Assembly (NCBI RefSeq): GCF_022919175.1
Contig: NZ_CP095043.1
Location: forward strand, 1-64,000
Source: Leucobacter rhizosphaerae
Lineage (GTDB): Bacteria; Actinomycetota; Actinomycetes; Actinomycetales; Microbacteriaceae
Direction: 5' to 3'
DNA: 64,000 bases
Shown: one piece after another, positions 9,831 to 17,299 of the stretch
Numbering within the stretch: position 1 is the first letter of the stretch
How the letters are laid out: each line of letters opens with the position of its first letter
Made by a program: the position numbers and the translations under genes
Notes under the pieces: generated by a model
What the model was told of the DNA's origin: nothing
The model's input: the letters and a program-made list of their open reading frames with translations, nothing else
The model's database searches: none

Positions 9831-9836
9831 TAGACT
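9831..9836 (+). promoter_or_regulatory. leaderless -10 box of the moeB-like gene
   Basis: TAGACT followed by 6 nt (ggccgc) and the ATG at 9843. The spacing leaves no place for a Shine-Dalgarno sequence. Confidence 0.5.
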
Positions 9837-9842
9837 GGCCGC

Positions 9843-11000
9843 ATGGATCCCGCATCACGCCCCGCACCGCTCGTCGCTCCGGGCCCGGCCCTCAGCGCCG
9901 AGCACACCGCCCGAGCGCAGCGGCAGATCATCCTCCCCGGCTTCGGCGAGATCGCGCAGCGGCGTCTTCGGGCCGCACGGGTGCTCGTGGTCGGCGCCGG
10001 GGGACTCGGAAGCGCGAGTGTGCCCTACCTCGTGGGATCCGGGATCGGCACGATCGGCATCGTGGACGACGACCGGGTCGAGCTCTCGAACCTCCACCGC
10101 CAGGTCTCGCACGCCACCGCGGACATCGGGCGGCTCAAGGCGACCTCACTCGCGGAGACCGCGCGCGCCCTCGACCCCGGCGTCACCCTGGTGACGCACC
10201 CCGAGCGGCTCACTTCCGAGACAGCGCTCGAGGTGCTGGGCGGCTACGACCTCGTGATCGACGGCAGCGACAACTTTCCGACCCGCTACCTCGTCGCAGA
10301 TGCGGCCGAGCTGCTCGGGATCCCGCTCGTGTGGGGGTCGCTGCTGCAGGTGCACGGGCAGGTGGGGGTGTCGTGGCGGCCCGCGTGGCCCGGATACCGC
10401 GATCTGTTTCCGGTGCCGCCCGCGCCCGAGGACGTCGTGGACTGCGGCACCGGCGGGGTGCTGCCGGGCCTCTGCGGCACCATCGGCTCGATGCTCGCGA
10501 CCGAGGCGCTGAAGCTGATCACCGGCCTCGGCGATCCGCTCCTCGGGCGGGTGCTCGTGGTCGACGCCCTCGCGGCGCGGACCCGGGACATCGCATACGG
10601 TCGCGACCCCGGCGCCGACCCCGTCACCGGATTGATCGACACCGAGCGGTTCTCTGCCGGGCCCGATCCCGAACCGCCGGAGATCTCGGCCGAGGAGCTC
10701 GCTCGACGCTGGGCGGCGGGGGAGACCCCGAGGCTCCTCGACGTGCGCACCCCGGAGGAGCGCGAGCGGCTGCGGGTGCCCGGCGCGGAGTCCGTGCCGC
10801 TCGACGAGCTGGAGAACGCTGAGCCCGTGATCCACGGCCCCGTGATCGTGCACTGCGAGCGGGATCCTCGGTCGATCCGCGCCGCCAAGCTCCTCATCTC
10901 CCGAGGCGTGTCGGAGGTCCGATTCCTGCGCGGCGGGATCCAGGCGCTCGCGGCGATCGCCCCGGAGCAGCTTGCGGGGACCGCGCGCGATACGCTGTGA
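9843..11000 (+). CDS. moeB: MoeB/ThiF-like adenylyltransferase fused to rhodanese
   Basis: E1-like enzyme that adenylates the C-terminus of MoaD, fused to a rhodanese domain that supplies the sulfur. The nucleotide site GAGGLGS is residues 51-57, followed by IVDDDRVELSNLHRQ. The conserved cysteine of VDCGTGGVLPG is Cys201, and the rhodanese loop CERDPRS carries Cys338. The structural zinc cysteines are absent: where MoeB normally has CYRCLFP this protein has GYRDLFP, and the second CxxC before the linker is missing too. The 385-residue two-domain layout is common in actinobacteria. moaE starts just after it, and moaD lies divergently upstream. Whether it also serves a second carrier such as ThiS is open. 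Confidence 0.88.
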   Translation: MDPASRPAPLVAPGPALSAEHTARAQRQIILPGFGEIAQRRLRAARVLVVGAGGLGSASVPYLVGSGIGTIGIVDDDRVELSNLHRQVSHATADIGRLKATSLAETARALDPGVTLVTHPERLTSETALEVLGGYDLVIDGSDNFPTRYLVADAAELLGIPLVWGSLLQVHGQVGVSWRPAWPGYRDLFPVPPAPEDVVDCGTGGVLPGLCGTIGSMLATEALKLITGLGDPLLGRVLVVDALAARTRDIAYGRDPGADPVTGLIDTERFSAGPDPEPPEISAEELARRWAAGETPRLLDVRTPEERERLRVPGAESVPLDELENAEPVIHGPVIVHCERDPRSIRAAKLLISRGVSEVRFLRGGIQALAAIAPEQLAGTARDTL

Positions 11001-11035
11001 GGGCCGGAGACGCGAACCCCGGCGGAGAGCGCCCG

Positions 11036-11449
11036 ATGAGTCAGAGTTTTGCCCACGTCACGACCACGCCGATCGACGAGGCCGCGGTGCGCGCTGCGGT
11101 CGATGCCCCCGAGTGCGGGGCGGTCGTCACGTTCAGCGGGGTGATCCGGGATCACGACGGAGGCGCCGAGGTGCGTTCGCTCGACTACAGCGCGCACCCC
11201 GACGCCGAGCGCTTCCTGCGCGAGATCCTCGCCGACGAGCGCGCCTCGAGCGGGCTCCGCCTGGCCGCCGTGCACCGGATCGGCGCCCTCGAGATCGGCG
11301 ACGTGGCGCTCGCCGCAGCGGTCTCGGCGCCGCACCGGGCCGAGGCGTTCGCGGCGATCGAGCGGCTGGTCGAGCGCATCAAACACGAGGTGCCGATCTG
11401 GAAGCGGCAGCACTTCACGAGCGGCAGTTCGGAGTGGGTCGGCCTGTAG
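11036..11449 (+). CDS. moaE: molybdopterin synthase catalytic subunit
   Basis: Large subunit of molybdopterin synthase; with MoaD it inserts two sulfurs into cyclic pyranopterin monophosphate. Signatures: GAVVTFSGVIRDHDGG (residues 28-43), LDYSAH, the HRIG strand and the terminal catalytic stretch HEVPIWKRQHF. Length 137 is normal. I chose ATG 11036 because GGCGGAGAG lies just ahead of it; a GTG at 10997 that overlaps the moeB-like stop as GTGA is in frame and would add 13 residues. It is transcribed with the moeB-like gene. Confidence 0.9.
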   Translation: MSQSFAHVTTTPIDEAAVRAAVDAPECGAVVTFSGVIRDHDGGAEVRSLDYSAHPDAERFLREILADERASSGLRLAAVHRIGALEIGDVALAAAVSAPHRAEAFAAIERLVERIKHEVPIWKRQHFTSGSSEWVGL

Positions 11450-11526
11450 CTGATTGGTTCCGAGGTTTCGGTGGTCGTACGCCGCCAGCGGGCTGAGGAT
11501 CGGGCGAGCTTGTGCCGACGTTCGTG

Positions 11527-11588
11527 CAGAGATCTGCATTCCTGCTGAGAGATTCGGGCAACGGGTTCAGCGGGAATGCAGATCTCTG
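11527..11588. terminator. long hairpin between convergent moaE and moaA
   Basis: A 22-bp stem with one mismatch; the arms are 11527-11548 and 11567-11588, with an 18-nt loop. It lies between convergent moaE and moaA, so it can end both transcripts. The remaining 110 nt of the gap show nothing else. Confidence 0.7.
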
Positions 11589-11623
11589 CGTCAGTGCGTG
11601 TCTGGCCCGCACGTTCTCGTCCG

Positions 11624-12694
11624 CTAGCCGCCGATGTACGACATCTCGATCCGCGGCCCGTCGGCGACGACGCCCTGCGCGCGCAGCTCCGAATAGCGGT
11701 CGTCGCGCCTCGCCCAGACTCCCGAGAGCGCAACTGCGAGTTCGGCATCGGTCGCACCGGAGCGCAGGATCTCGCGCAGATCCGTGCCCGCGGTCGCGAA
11801 GAGGCACGTGAAGAGTTTGCCCTCGGCAGACACCCGGGCGCGGGAGCAGTCGCCGCAGAAGGCGCCGGTGACACTCGAGATGACGCCGATCTCACCTGAG
11901 CCGTCGCGGTAGCGCCAGCGCTTCGCCGTCTCGCCCGGGTGTGTGGCGGGGAGCGGTTCGAGCGGGTGCACGGCGTCGATCCGGCGCACGATCTCGGCCG
12001 ACGGCACGACGTCCGCCATCTCCCAGCCGTTCGACGACCCGACGTCCATGTACTCGATGAAGCGCAGGGTGCGCCCCGTGCCCCGGAAGTGCTCCGCCAG
12101 GTCCAGTACCTCGTCGTCGTTGACCCCGCGCTTGACGACCGCGTTCACCTTGACCGGCCCGAGCCCCGCGGCCTCAGCGGCCTCGATGCCGGCGAACACC
12201 CGGGCGAGCGGGAAGCGCACGTCGTTGATGGCCTGGAAACGATCCTCCCGCAGCGAATCGACGGAGACCGTGACCCGATTGAGGCCCGCCTCGCGCAGCG
12301 CCTCGGCCTTGACCGGGAGCGCCGAGCCGTTCGTCGTGAGTGCGAGGTCGATGCGCTGCCCGTCGGGGGTGCGCAGCTTCGCGAGCTCCGCGATGAGCGC
12401 TTCGATCCCGCGGCGCAGCAGCGGTTCACCGCCCGTCAGGCGGAGTTTGCGCACGCCGAGCCCGACGGCGGCGCGGGCGACCCGTTCGATCTCAGCGAAG
12501 CTCAGCAGCTGGTCATGGTCGAGGAACGGGTAGTCGCGCCCGAAGAGTTCTTTCGGCATGCAGTAGACGCAGCGGAAGTTGCACCGGTCGGTTACCGAGA
12601 TCCGCAGGTCGCGCAGGGGGCGGCGACGCGCGTCGGTCAGTCCGAGCGAGGGGAGTCGTCGTGCGCCCGGGGCCGCGGTGGAGTCCGTGAGCAT
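11624..12694 (-). CDS. moaA: GTP 3',8-cyclase (radical SAM)
   Basis: Radical SAM enzyme that starts cofactor synthesis by cyclising GTP. The SAM cluster cysteines are Cys38, Cys42 and Cys45 (CNFRCVYC); the second cluster is given by FCGDCSRAR and the later Cys in KLFTC. The chain ends in the Gly-Gly tail needed for activity. LTGGEPLLR (residues 89-97) binds SAM. Length 356 is typical. It is a single gene, with the modC end 92 bp upstream, and it is the only step of the pathway set apart from the two other mo operons. Confidence 0.94.
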   Translation of the reverse strand: MLTDSTAAPGARRLPSLGLTDARRRPLRDLRISVTDRCNFRCVYCMPKELFGRDYPFLDHDQLLSFAEIERVARAAVGLGVRKLRLTGGEPLLRRGIEALIAELAKLRTPDGQRIDLALTTNGSALPVKAEALREAGLNRVTVSVDSLREDRFQAINDVRFPLARVFAGIEAAEAAGLGPVKVNAVVKRGVNDDEVLDLAEHFRGTGRTLRFIEYMDVGSSNGWEMADVVPSAEIVRRIDAVHPLEPLPATHPGETAKRWRYRDGSGEIGVISSVTGAFCGDCSRARVSAEGKLFTCLFATAGTDLREILRSGATDAELAVALSGVWARRDDRYSELRAQGVVADGPRIEMSYIGG

Positions 12695-12747
12695 CGCCGC
12701 ACCACCCCCGTTCCTCGCGTCTCAGGACGCCCCGCCCCTGTCCCCAG

Positions 12748-12753
12748 ACCCTA
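12748..12753 (-). promoter_or_regulatory. candidate -10 box of moaA
   Basis: TAGGGT on the minus strand, about 54 nt before the moaA ATG. A perfect palindrome lies just upstream of it. Confidence 0.4.
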
Positions 12754-12757
12754 ACAC

Positions 12758-12772
12758 CGCGCACTGTGCGCG
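12758..12772. promoter_or_regulatory. 15-bp palindrome between modC and moaA
   Basis: CGCGCACTGTGCGCG, a perfect 7-bp inverted repeat around one base. It lies 15 nt past the modC stop and directly upstream of the moaA -10 box, where it would sit between -35 and -10. It may be the modC terminator, a moaA operator, or both. Confidence 0.4.
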
Positions 12773-12786
12773 GGATCCTCGACGCG

Positions 12787-14013
12787 TCACGCCGGGGTGG
12801 CGAAGCGGACTTCGGCTTCGGGAAGGTGCCAGACCGCGGGTGCTCCGGGGGCGAGCCAGGGGTCGAGCACCCGCGCGAGCGGGAGCACGGCCCAGGCCTC
12901 GGGCCACTCAGCGCAGGCGACCCGGATCCCGGCCGGGCCGGTCGACACCTCTCCGACGGTGCCGCACCAGGTGTTCGCGGCGCTCGCGCTCGCCGCGTCG
13001 TTGGCGCTCGCCGCTGCCTCGATCCGCACCTGCGCCGGATCGAAGCTGGCGACCGCGGGGGTGCCCGGCGCCGGCAGCGCTCCCCGGCCGCGCAGCTCCG
13101 CGAGCGGAGCGTCGTGCAGCTCGAGTCGGGCGTCGGGATCGGCGGCGTGCCGCACCGTGCCGTGCAGGAGGCCGCGCCCGGTGAACGCCGCGGCGAAGGG
13201 GGTGGCCGGAGACTCGAGGACTGCGGCGACGGATCCCTCCTGGGCGACGCGTCCCGACTCCAGCACGAGCACCCGATCTGCGAGGGCGATGAGATCGAGC
13301 GGATCGTGGCTCACGATCACGACCGGAATGCCGAGCCTCCGGGTCTCCGCGGCCACGAGCGCGCGCAGCTCCGCACGACTCGTCACGTCGAGCGCGGCGA
13401 ACGGCTCGTCGAGCAGCAGCAGCTCCGGCTCCGACGCCAGGGTGCGCGCGATGGCGACGCGCTGCTGCTGGCCGCCCGAGAGGTCGCGGGCTCGGGCGCT
13501 GCCGCGAGCCGGGAGCCCGACACGTTCGAGCCACTCGTCGGCGGTGCGATCCGCCGCGCGGCGGGCGCTCCCGTGCGCTCGCGGCGCGAAGGCAATGTTG
13601 GCGCGGGCGCCGAGGTGCGGGAAGAGGAGGGCGCGCTGATCGAGCAGCCCGATCCGCCGGTCGGCGCGCCGGAGGTCGACGACGGCGCCGGACGTGCGGA
13701 CCGTGCCGTCCGCCCCGTTCATGCCGTCGGTGCCGCGGCGGGTCAGCGTCCGTCCGGCGAGGCGGATGCGTCCGGTGTCGATCCGCTGCGATCCGGCGAT
13801 CGAGGCGAGCAGCGTCGACTTGCCGGAGCCGTTCGCCCCGATGATCGCGAGCGTCTCGCCCGCGGCGACGCGAACGTTCGCGGATACCGAGAACGTGCCG
13901 AGTTCCACCTGCACGGTCGCATCAAGCCCCGAGGCGTCGAGTCCGGCGGCATTTTGACCCCGGGCGTCGGCGCCGGTGGCCTCGGCGCCAGCGCCGGAGA
14001 GCGCGGCGGTCAC
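12787..14013 (-). CDS. modC: molybdate ABC transporter ATP-binding protein
   Basis: ATPase of the molybdate importer. Walker A GANGSGKST is residues 59-67, the signature [15 protein letters not shown] and Walker B LLLLDEPFAALD follow in the expected order, and a C-terminal TOBE-like region takes up the last 110 residues. The first 30 residues are an Ala/Gly/Asp-rich stretch before the first strand, and a low-complexity insertion of about 20 residues precedes the Q-loop; both look like lineage-specific additions. Total 408 residues. The GTG start overlaps the modB stop as GTGA. Last gene of the HTH-TOBE, modA, modB, modC operon. Confidence 0.88.
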   Translation of the reverse strand: MTAALSGAGAEATGADARGQNAAGLDASGLDATVQVELGTFSVSANVRVAAGETLAIIGANGSGKSTLLASIAGSQRIDTGRIRLAGRTLTRRGTDGMNGADGTVRTSGAVVDLRRADRRIGLLDQRALLFPHLGARANIAFAPRAHGSARRAADRTADEWLERVGLPARGSARARDLSGGQQQRVAIARTLASEPELLLLDEPFAALDVTSRAELRALVAAETRRLGIPVVIVSHDPLDLIALADRVLVLESGRVAQEGSVAAVLESPATPFAAAFTGRGLLHGTVRHAADPDARLELHDAPLAELRGRGALPAPGTPAVASFDPAQVRIEAAASANDAASASAANTWCGTVGEVSTGPAGIRVACAEWPEAWAVLPLARVLDPWLAPGAPAVWHLPEAEVRFATPA

Positions 14014-14813
14014 GAGGCGATCCCGGTCGGCCGGGTGCGCATGCCGAGCAGGGCGATGACCGCGACGAGCACGAGGAGCAGTGACAGCGTGAGCGCGGTG
14101 TCCTGCGTCACCCCCGCGCCGTTGAAGGCGGTGTAGATCGCGAGCGGCATGGTGCGCGTAGTGCCCTCGGCATTGCCGGCGAACAGTGCGGTCGCGCCGA
14201 ACTCGCCGAGCGCGCGGGTGAAGCAGAGGATCGTGCCGGCGGCCAGACTCGGGGCCAGCAGGGGCAGCGTGACGCGCCGCAGCACCGTCCACGGTCGCGC
14301 TCCCAGCCCCTCCGCGGCCCGCTCGTAGCCGCCGTCGAGCCCGCGCAGCGCGCCCTCGACCGCGATCACGAGGAATGGCAGCGCGACGAAGGTCTGCGCG
14401 ATCACCACGGCGGCGGTGGTGAACGGGATTCGGATCCCGAGCCCGTCGAGCGCGTCGCCGAGCACACCTCCGCGGCCCAGAAGTGAGAGCAGGGCGAGCC
14501 CGCCGACGAGCGGCGGCAGGACGAGCGGGAGCGTCGTGAGGGCGCGCAGCACGGTGGCGAGGGGTGCCGGGGCGCGAGCGATGGCGAGGGCGAGCGGTAC
14601 CCCGAGCACAAGGCACAGCACGGTCGCGATGGACGCGGTGAGGAGGGACAGGCCGAGCGCGCTGAGCGCCGCGGGGCTCGTGAGGGTTGCGGGCACCTGC
14701 GCCCAGTCCACCCGGAGGAACAGCGCCGCGAGCGGGAGGAGGAGCACCGCCGCCGCGAGCGCGGCCGGCACCCAGACCGCGATCGGCAGCGCGGCCCGCC
14801 GGGTCCGGATCAC
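14010..14813 (-). CDS. modB: molybdate ABC transporter permease
   Basis: Inner membrane subunit of the molybdate importer, 267 residues. Five or six hydrophobic segments surround the EAA loop (EGLGARPWTVLRRVTLPLLAP), which contacts the ATPase. PLVLPPLVGGLALL and ALGEFGATALFAGN are ModB-type signatures. The GTG start overlaps the modA stop as GTGA and the stop overlaps the modC start as GTGA. Confidence 0.9.
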   Translation of the reverse strand: MIRTRRAALPIAVWVPAALAAAVLLLPLAALFLRVDWAQVPATLTSPAALSALGLSLLTASIATVLCLVLGVPLALAIARAPAPLATVLRALTTLPLVLPPLVGGLALLSLLGRGGVLGDALDGLGIRIPFTTAAVVIAQTFVALPFLVIAVEGALRGLDGGYERAAEGLGARPWTVLRRVTLPLLAPSLAAGTILCFTRALGEFGATALFAGNAEGTTRTMPLAIYTAFNGAGVTQDTALTLSLLLVLVAVIALLGMRTRPTGIAS

Positions 14814-15661
14814 GGCGCCCGGAAGCCGAGGTCCTCGAGCAACTGCTGGGCCTCGTCGGTGCTGAGGAACTCGATGAAGGCACGTGCGACCTCGGGCGAC
14901 GCGGCGTCGCTGACCGGGGCGATCACGTAGCTGCCCGCGGCGTCCGAGGCATCGGTGATCTCGATCCCGTCGACATCGCCGCCCGACCGCAGCACATCGG
15001 AGGCGTAGACGAGCCCCGCGTCGGCCTCGCCCGCGGCGACCTTCGTGAGCACGGCGGAGACGTTCTGCTCCTCGCTCGCCGGTGCGAGCTCCACGCCGTC
15101 TCGCTCGAGCAGCGTCTGCGACGCCGAGCCGCACGGCACTTCGGCGGCGCAGACCACCACGACGGGGGGAGCGCCGCTCTCGGTCGGGGCCGCGAGGTCG
15201 GCCAGATCACTGATCCCGAGCGGGTTGCCGGGTGCGACGGCGATCACCAGCTCGCTCGTCGCGAATGTCGTGGGGGAGCCGTCGATCAGACCGCCGTCGA
15301 CGACCTTCTGCATGTTCGCCTCGTCCGCGGACGCGAACACGTCGACGGGTGCGCCGGCGAGGATCTGGGTCGCCAGTACGGACGATCCGTCGTAGGTGAA
15401 GGTCAGGTCGATCTCGGGGTGAAGGGCCTCGAAGGACTCGGCCAGGGGTTCGAATGCCGGTTCGAGGGACGCCGCGGCGAAGACGGCAAGCTCGCCGCTC
15501 AGCGTGTCGGTGTCGGCCGTGGCGTCCGCGGGCGTCGTCTCCTCCGGGGTCGACTGCGGGGCGCAGCCGAGCAGCGTTCCGGCCGCGGCGACGAGCAGGG
15601 TCGCGGCGAAGAGGCGGACGGGGGTGCGTGCGGGGATCCCGCGAGACGTCGGTGCGGCCAC
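14810..15661 (-). CDS. modA: molybdate-binding lipoprotein
   Basis: Extracytoplasmic molybdate-binding protein, anchored as a lipoprotein: a signal peptide ends in LLGC with the lipidated Cys33. The mature part shows the ModA pattern GELAVFAAASLEPAFEPLAESF, with the oxyanion-binding serines in FTYDGSSVLATQI, and VFASADEANMQKVVDGGL. 283 residues, normal length. Starts 4 nt after the regulator gene and overlaps modB. Confidence 0.92.
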   Translation of the reverse strand: MAAPTSRGIPARTPVRLFAATLLVAAAGTLLGCAPQSTPEETTPADATADTDTLSGELAVFAAASLEPAFEPLAESFEALHPEIDLTFTYDGSSVLATQILAGAPVDVFASADEANMQKVVDGGLIDGSPTTFATSELVIAVAPGNPLGISDLADLAAPTESGAPPVVVVCAAEVPCGSASQTLLERDGVELAPASEEQNVSAVLTKVAAGEADAGLVYASDVLRSGGDVDGIEITDASDAAGSYVIAPVSDAASPEVARAFIEFLSTDEAQQLLEDLGFRAP

Positions 15662-15665
15662 AGGG

Positions 15666-16064
15666 CTACCTCGTTTCGGTTTCGATGATGACGGTGGTGG
15701 CTTTGACGATCGCCGTGGCTCGCGAGCCGACCTCGAGGTCGAGGTCGCGGGCCGCCTCCGCGGTCATGAGGGACACCACACGATTCGGGCCGCACTGCAG
15801 TTCGACTTGCGCCACGAGTCCGGAGATCTCGACGCCGGTGACGATCCCAGTGAAGCGGTTGCGGGCGCTGCGGCGCACCGGTGCGCCATCCTCTGCGGAG
15901 GGGGCGAGCGCGAGGGCCCGTGCCGCGAGGGACCGCCCGGACACGACCTGCCGCCCGGCGGAGTCGGTTGACGACTCGAGTCGGCCGTCGGCCGCCCAGC
16001 GACGGACGGTGTCGTCACTCACCCCGATCAGGGCCGCAGCCTCGCTCATTCGGAAATGCGTCAT
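15666..16064 (-). CDS. HTH-TOBE molybdate-responsive regulator
   Basis: Small (132 residues) protein with an N-terminal MerR/excisionase-like helix-turn-helix (MSEAAALIGVSDDTVRRW, residues 6-23) and a C-terminal Mop/TOBE domain from about residue 66 (FTGIVTGVEISGLVAQVEL), the molybdate-binding fold. As first gene of the mod operon it most likely senses molybdate and controls modABC, functionally like ModE though built differently. I chose ATG 16064 because a consensus TATACT lies 7 nt upstream; the frame runs further upstream but without family sequence. Confidence 0.82.
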   Translation of the reverse strand: MTHFRMSEAAALIGVSDDTVRRWAADGRLESSTDSAGRQVVSGRSLAARALALAPSAEDGAPVRRSARNRFTGIVTGVEISGLVAQVELQCGPNRVVSLMTAEAARDLDLEVGSRATAIVKATTVIIETETR

Positions 16065-16071
16065 AAATCCG

Positions 16072-16077
16072 AGTATA
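16072..16077 (-). promoter_or_regulatory. -10 box of the mod operon
   Basis: TATACT on the minus strand, 7 nt before the ATG, the best -10 match in this region and in a leaderless position. Upstream sequence GTAAGT/ACTTAC and a GCGG repeat could hold an operator, but I cannot define one. Confidence 0.6.
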
Positions 16078-16110
16078 GATCCGCAACTGCGGTAAGTGGA
16101 CAGGAATCCG

Positions 16111-16139
16111 TTGACGTCGTCCAGCCGCGGGAGTAGCGT
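16111..16139 (+). promoter_or_regulatory. promoter of the amiS-fmdB-fmdA operon
   Basis: -35 TTGACG (16111-16116), 17-nt spacer, -10 TAGCGT (16134-16139). This would give a leader of about 100 nt before amiS. It starts 47 bp from the divergent mod start codon. Confidence 0.55.
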
Positions 16140-16247
16140 CCGAGGTAGCGCTCGAGCGACTCGATGGGGGAGTCCCGGGCCGCACGACGGGGGTGCCCGA
16201 TCGGACATTCTCGGACTTCATCACGCAACGAGGCGAGGGTGGAAGAC

Positions 16248-16868
16248 ATGAGCAGTGTGGGCTTGTTGTACGTCGGAGCGGTGCTGTTCATCAACGGCCT
16301 GATGCTCCTGGATCTGATCCCGGGCAAGGCCGCAGCGGCCATGAATCTCTTCGTGGGCGGCATGCAGGTGATCTTCCCGACGCTGATCATCCTGCAGTCG
16401 GGCGGGGACCAGGCCACGATCCTCGGGGCGTCGGGTCTCTACCTCTTCGGCTTCACCTACCTCTACGTGGCCTGGAACCAGCTCACGGGGGCGAGCGGCG
16501 AGGGCCTGGGGTGGTTCTCGATCTTCGTGGCCGCCTGCGCGATCGTGTACGGGATCCTCCAGTTCACGATGTTCGACGATCCGGTCTTCGGGGTCATCTG
16601 GTTCTCGTGGGCGGTGCTCTGGTTCCTGTTCTTCCTGGTCCTCGCGCTCGGCAAGGATGCGCTCACCCGCCGCACCGGCTGGTTCACGCTGCTGCTCGGG
16701 ATCTTCACCGGGGCCGTCCCCGCAATGCTCCTGCTCACCGGCACGTACATGACCGGCGCGGTCGAGGGGCTCATTGCCGCCGCGATCGGCGTGGTGGTGC
16801 TCGTGGTGGCGTGGATCCTCGGCAGGCCGCGTGCGACGGCGCGCCCGAGGACCGCCGCCGCGACGTAG
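16248..16868 (+). CDS. amiS: AmiS/UreI-type amide or urea channel
   Basis: Membrane channel of the AmiS/UreI family, which lets urea or short amides pass. 206 residues with six or seven hydrophobic helices; family stretches are LLYVGAVLFINGLMLL (residues 5-20), GLYLFGFTYLYVAWN (about 65-79) and the C-terminal VEGLIAAAIGVV. GGAAG stands before ATG 16248, which fits the family start. Its place directly ahead of fmdB and a formamidase makes formamide or a related short amide the likely substrate, an inference from context. Confidence 0.88.
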   Translation: MSSVGLLYVGAVLFINGLMLLDLIPGKAAAAMNLFVGGMQVIFPTLIILQSGGDQATILGASGLYLFGFTYLYVAWNQLTGASGEGLGWFSIFVAACAIVYGILQFTMFDDPVFGVIWFSWAVLWFLFFLVLALGKDALTRRTGWFTLLLGIFTGAVPAMLLLTGTYMTGAVEGLIAAAIGVVVLVVAWILGRPRATARPRTAAAT

Positions 16869-16918
16869 CCCGACCGCAGCCGCGCGTCGTCTCCGCAGTC
16901 CAACAGAAAGGTCGCCCA

Positions 16919-17206
16919 GTGCCCAGTTATTCGTTCCAGTGCTCGGCGGGGTGCCGATACGACGCCCTGTACTCGATGTCGGAGGTGCCGACCGAAACCG
17001 TGTGCCGCGAGTGCGGAGGGAGTGCGCGGCGCGCCATCACCGCTCCGCACCTCTCGGCCGCGGGCAGCTCGGCATTCCGGCTGCTGGACCACACGGCCCG
17101 GAGTGCGCACGAGCCCGCCGTGGTCGACCGGTTGCCGTCGCAGGGCGCTCGTCGCCCGCAGCGGGTGACCACGAACCCGCTGCACGCCAAACTCCCGCGC
17201 GCCTGA
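16919..17206 (+). CDS. fmdB: FmdB-type zinc ribbon protein
   Basis: Small regulator-like protein (95 residues) with an N-terminal zinc ribbon: Cys8 and Cys12, then Cys29 and Cys32 (CRECGG). Homologues called FmdB accompany formamidase genes and are thought to regulate them; the mechanism is not established. The C-terminal half is basic and Arg-rich and probably disordered. The GTG start at 16919 is preceded by AGAAAGG. It lies between amiS and fmdA in one transcription unit. Confidence 0.82.
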   Translation: MPSYSFQCSAGCRYDALYSMSEVPTETVCRECGGSARRAITAPHLSAAGSSAFRLLDHTARSAHEPAVVDRLPSQGARRPQRVTTNPLHAKLPRA

Positions 17207-17253
17207 GGCGCGACGCCGCACACCCCGAACCTCGATTCACGTCAGACCGACCC

Positions 17254-17275
17254 GGATCGGCACCGATGCCGATCC
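17254..17275 (+). other. hairpin in the fmdB-fmdA spacer
   Basis: Perfect 9-bp stem GGATCGGCA / TGCCGATCC with loop CCGA, ending 25 nt before the fmdA start. It may be a partial terminator or an mRNA stability element that sets the ratio of the two products. Confidence 0.45.
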
Positions 17276-17299
17276 TCACCCAACGAAGGAGTGGTATCG

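Noticed and set aside
12787..14883. Fused modB-modC protein of about 698 residues
   Set aside because: The long frame is the modC frame running on over modB as an Arg-rich shadow. modB is coded in another frame with its own GTGA junctions.
16081..16247. GlnR box before amiS
   Set aside because: Only single weak pentamers (GTAAG, GGAAT) are present and they do not keep the 11-bp phase seen before amt.
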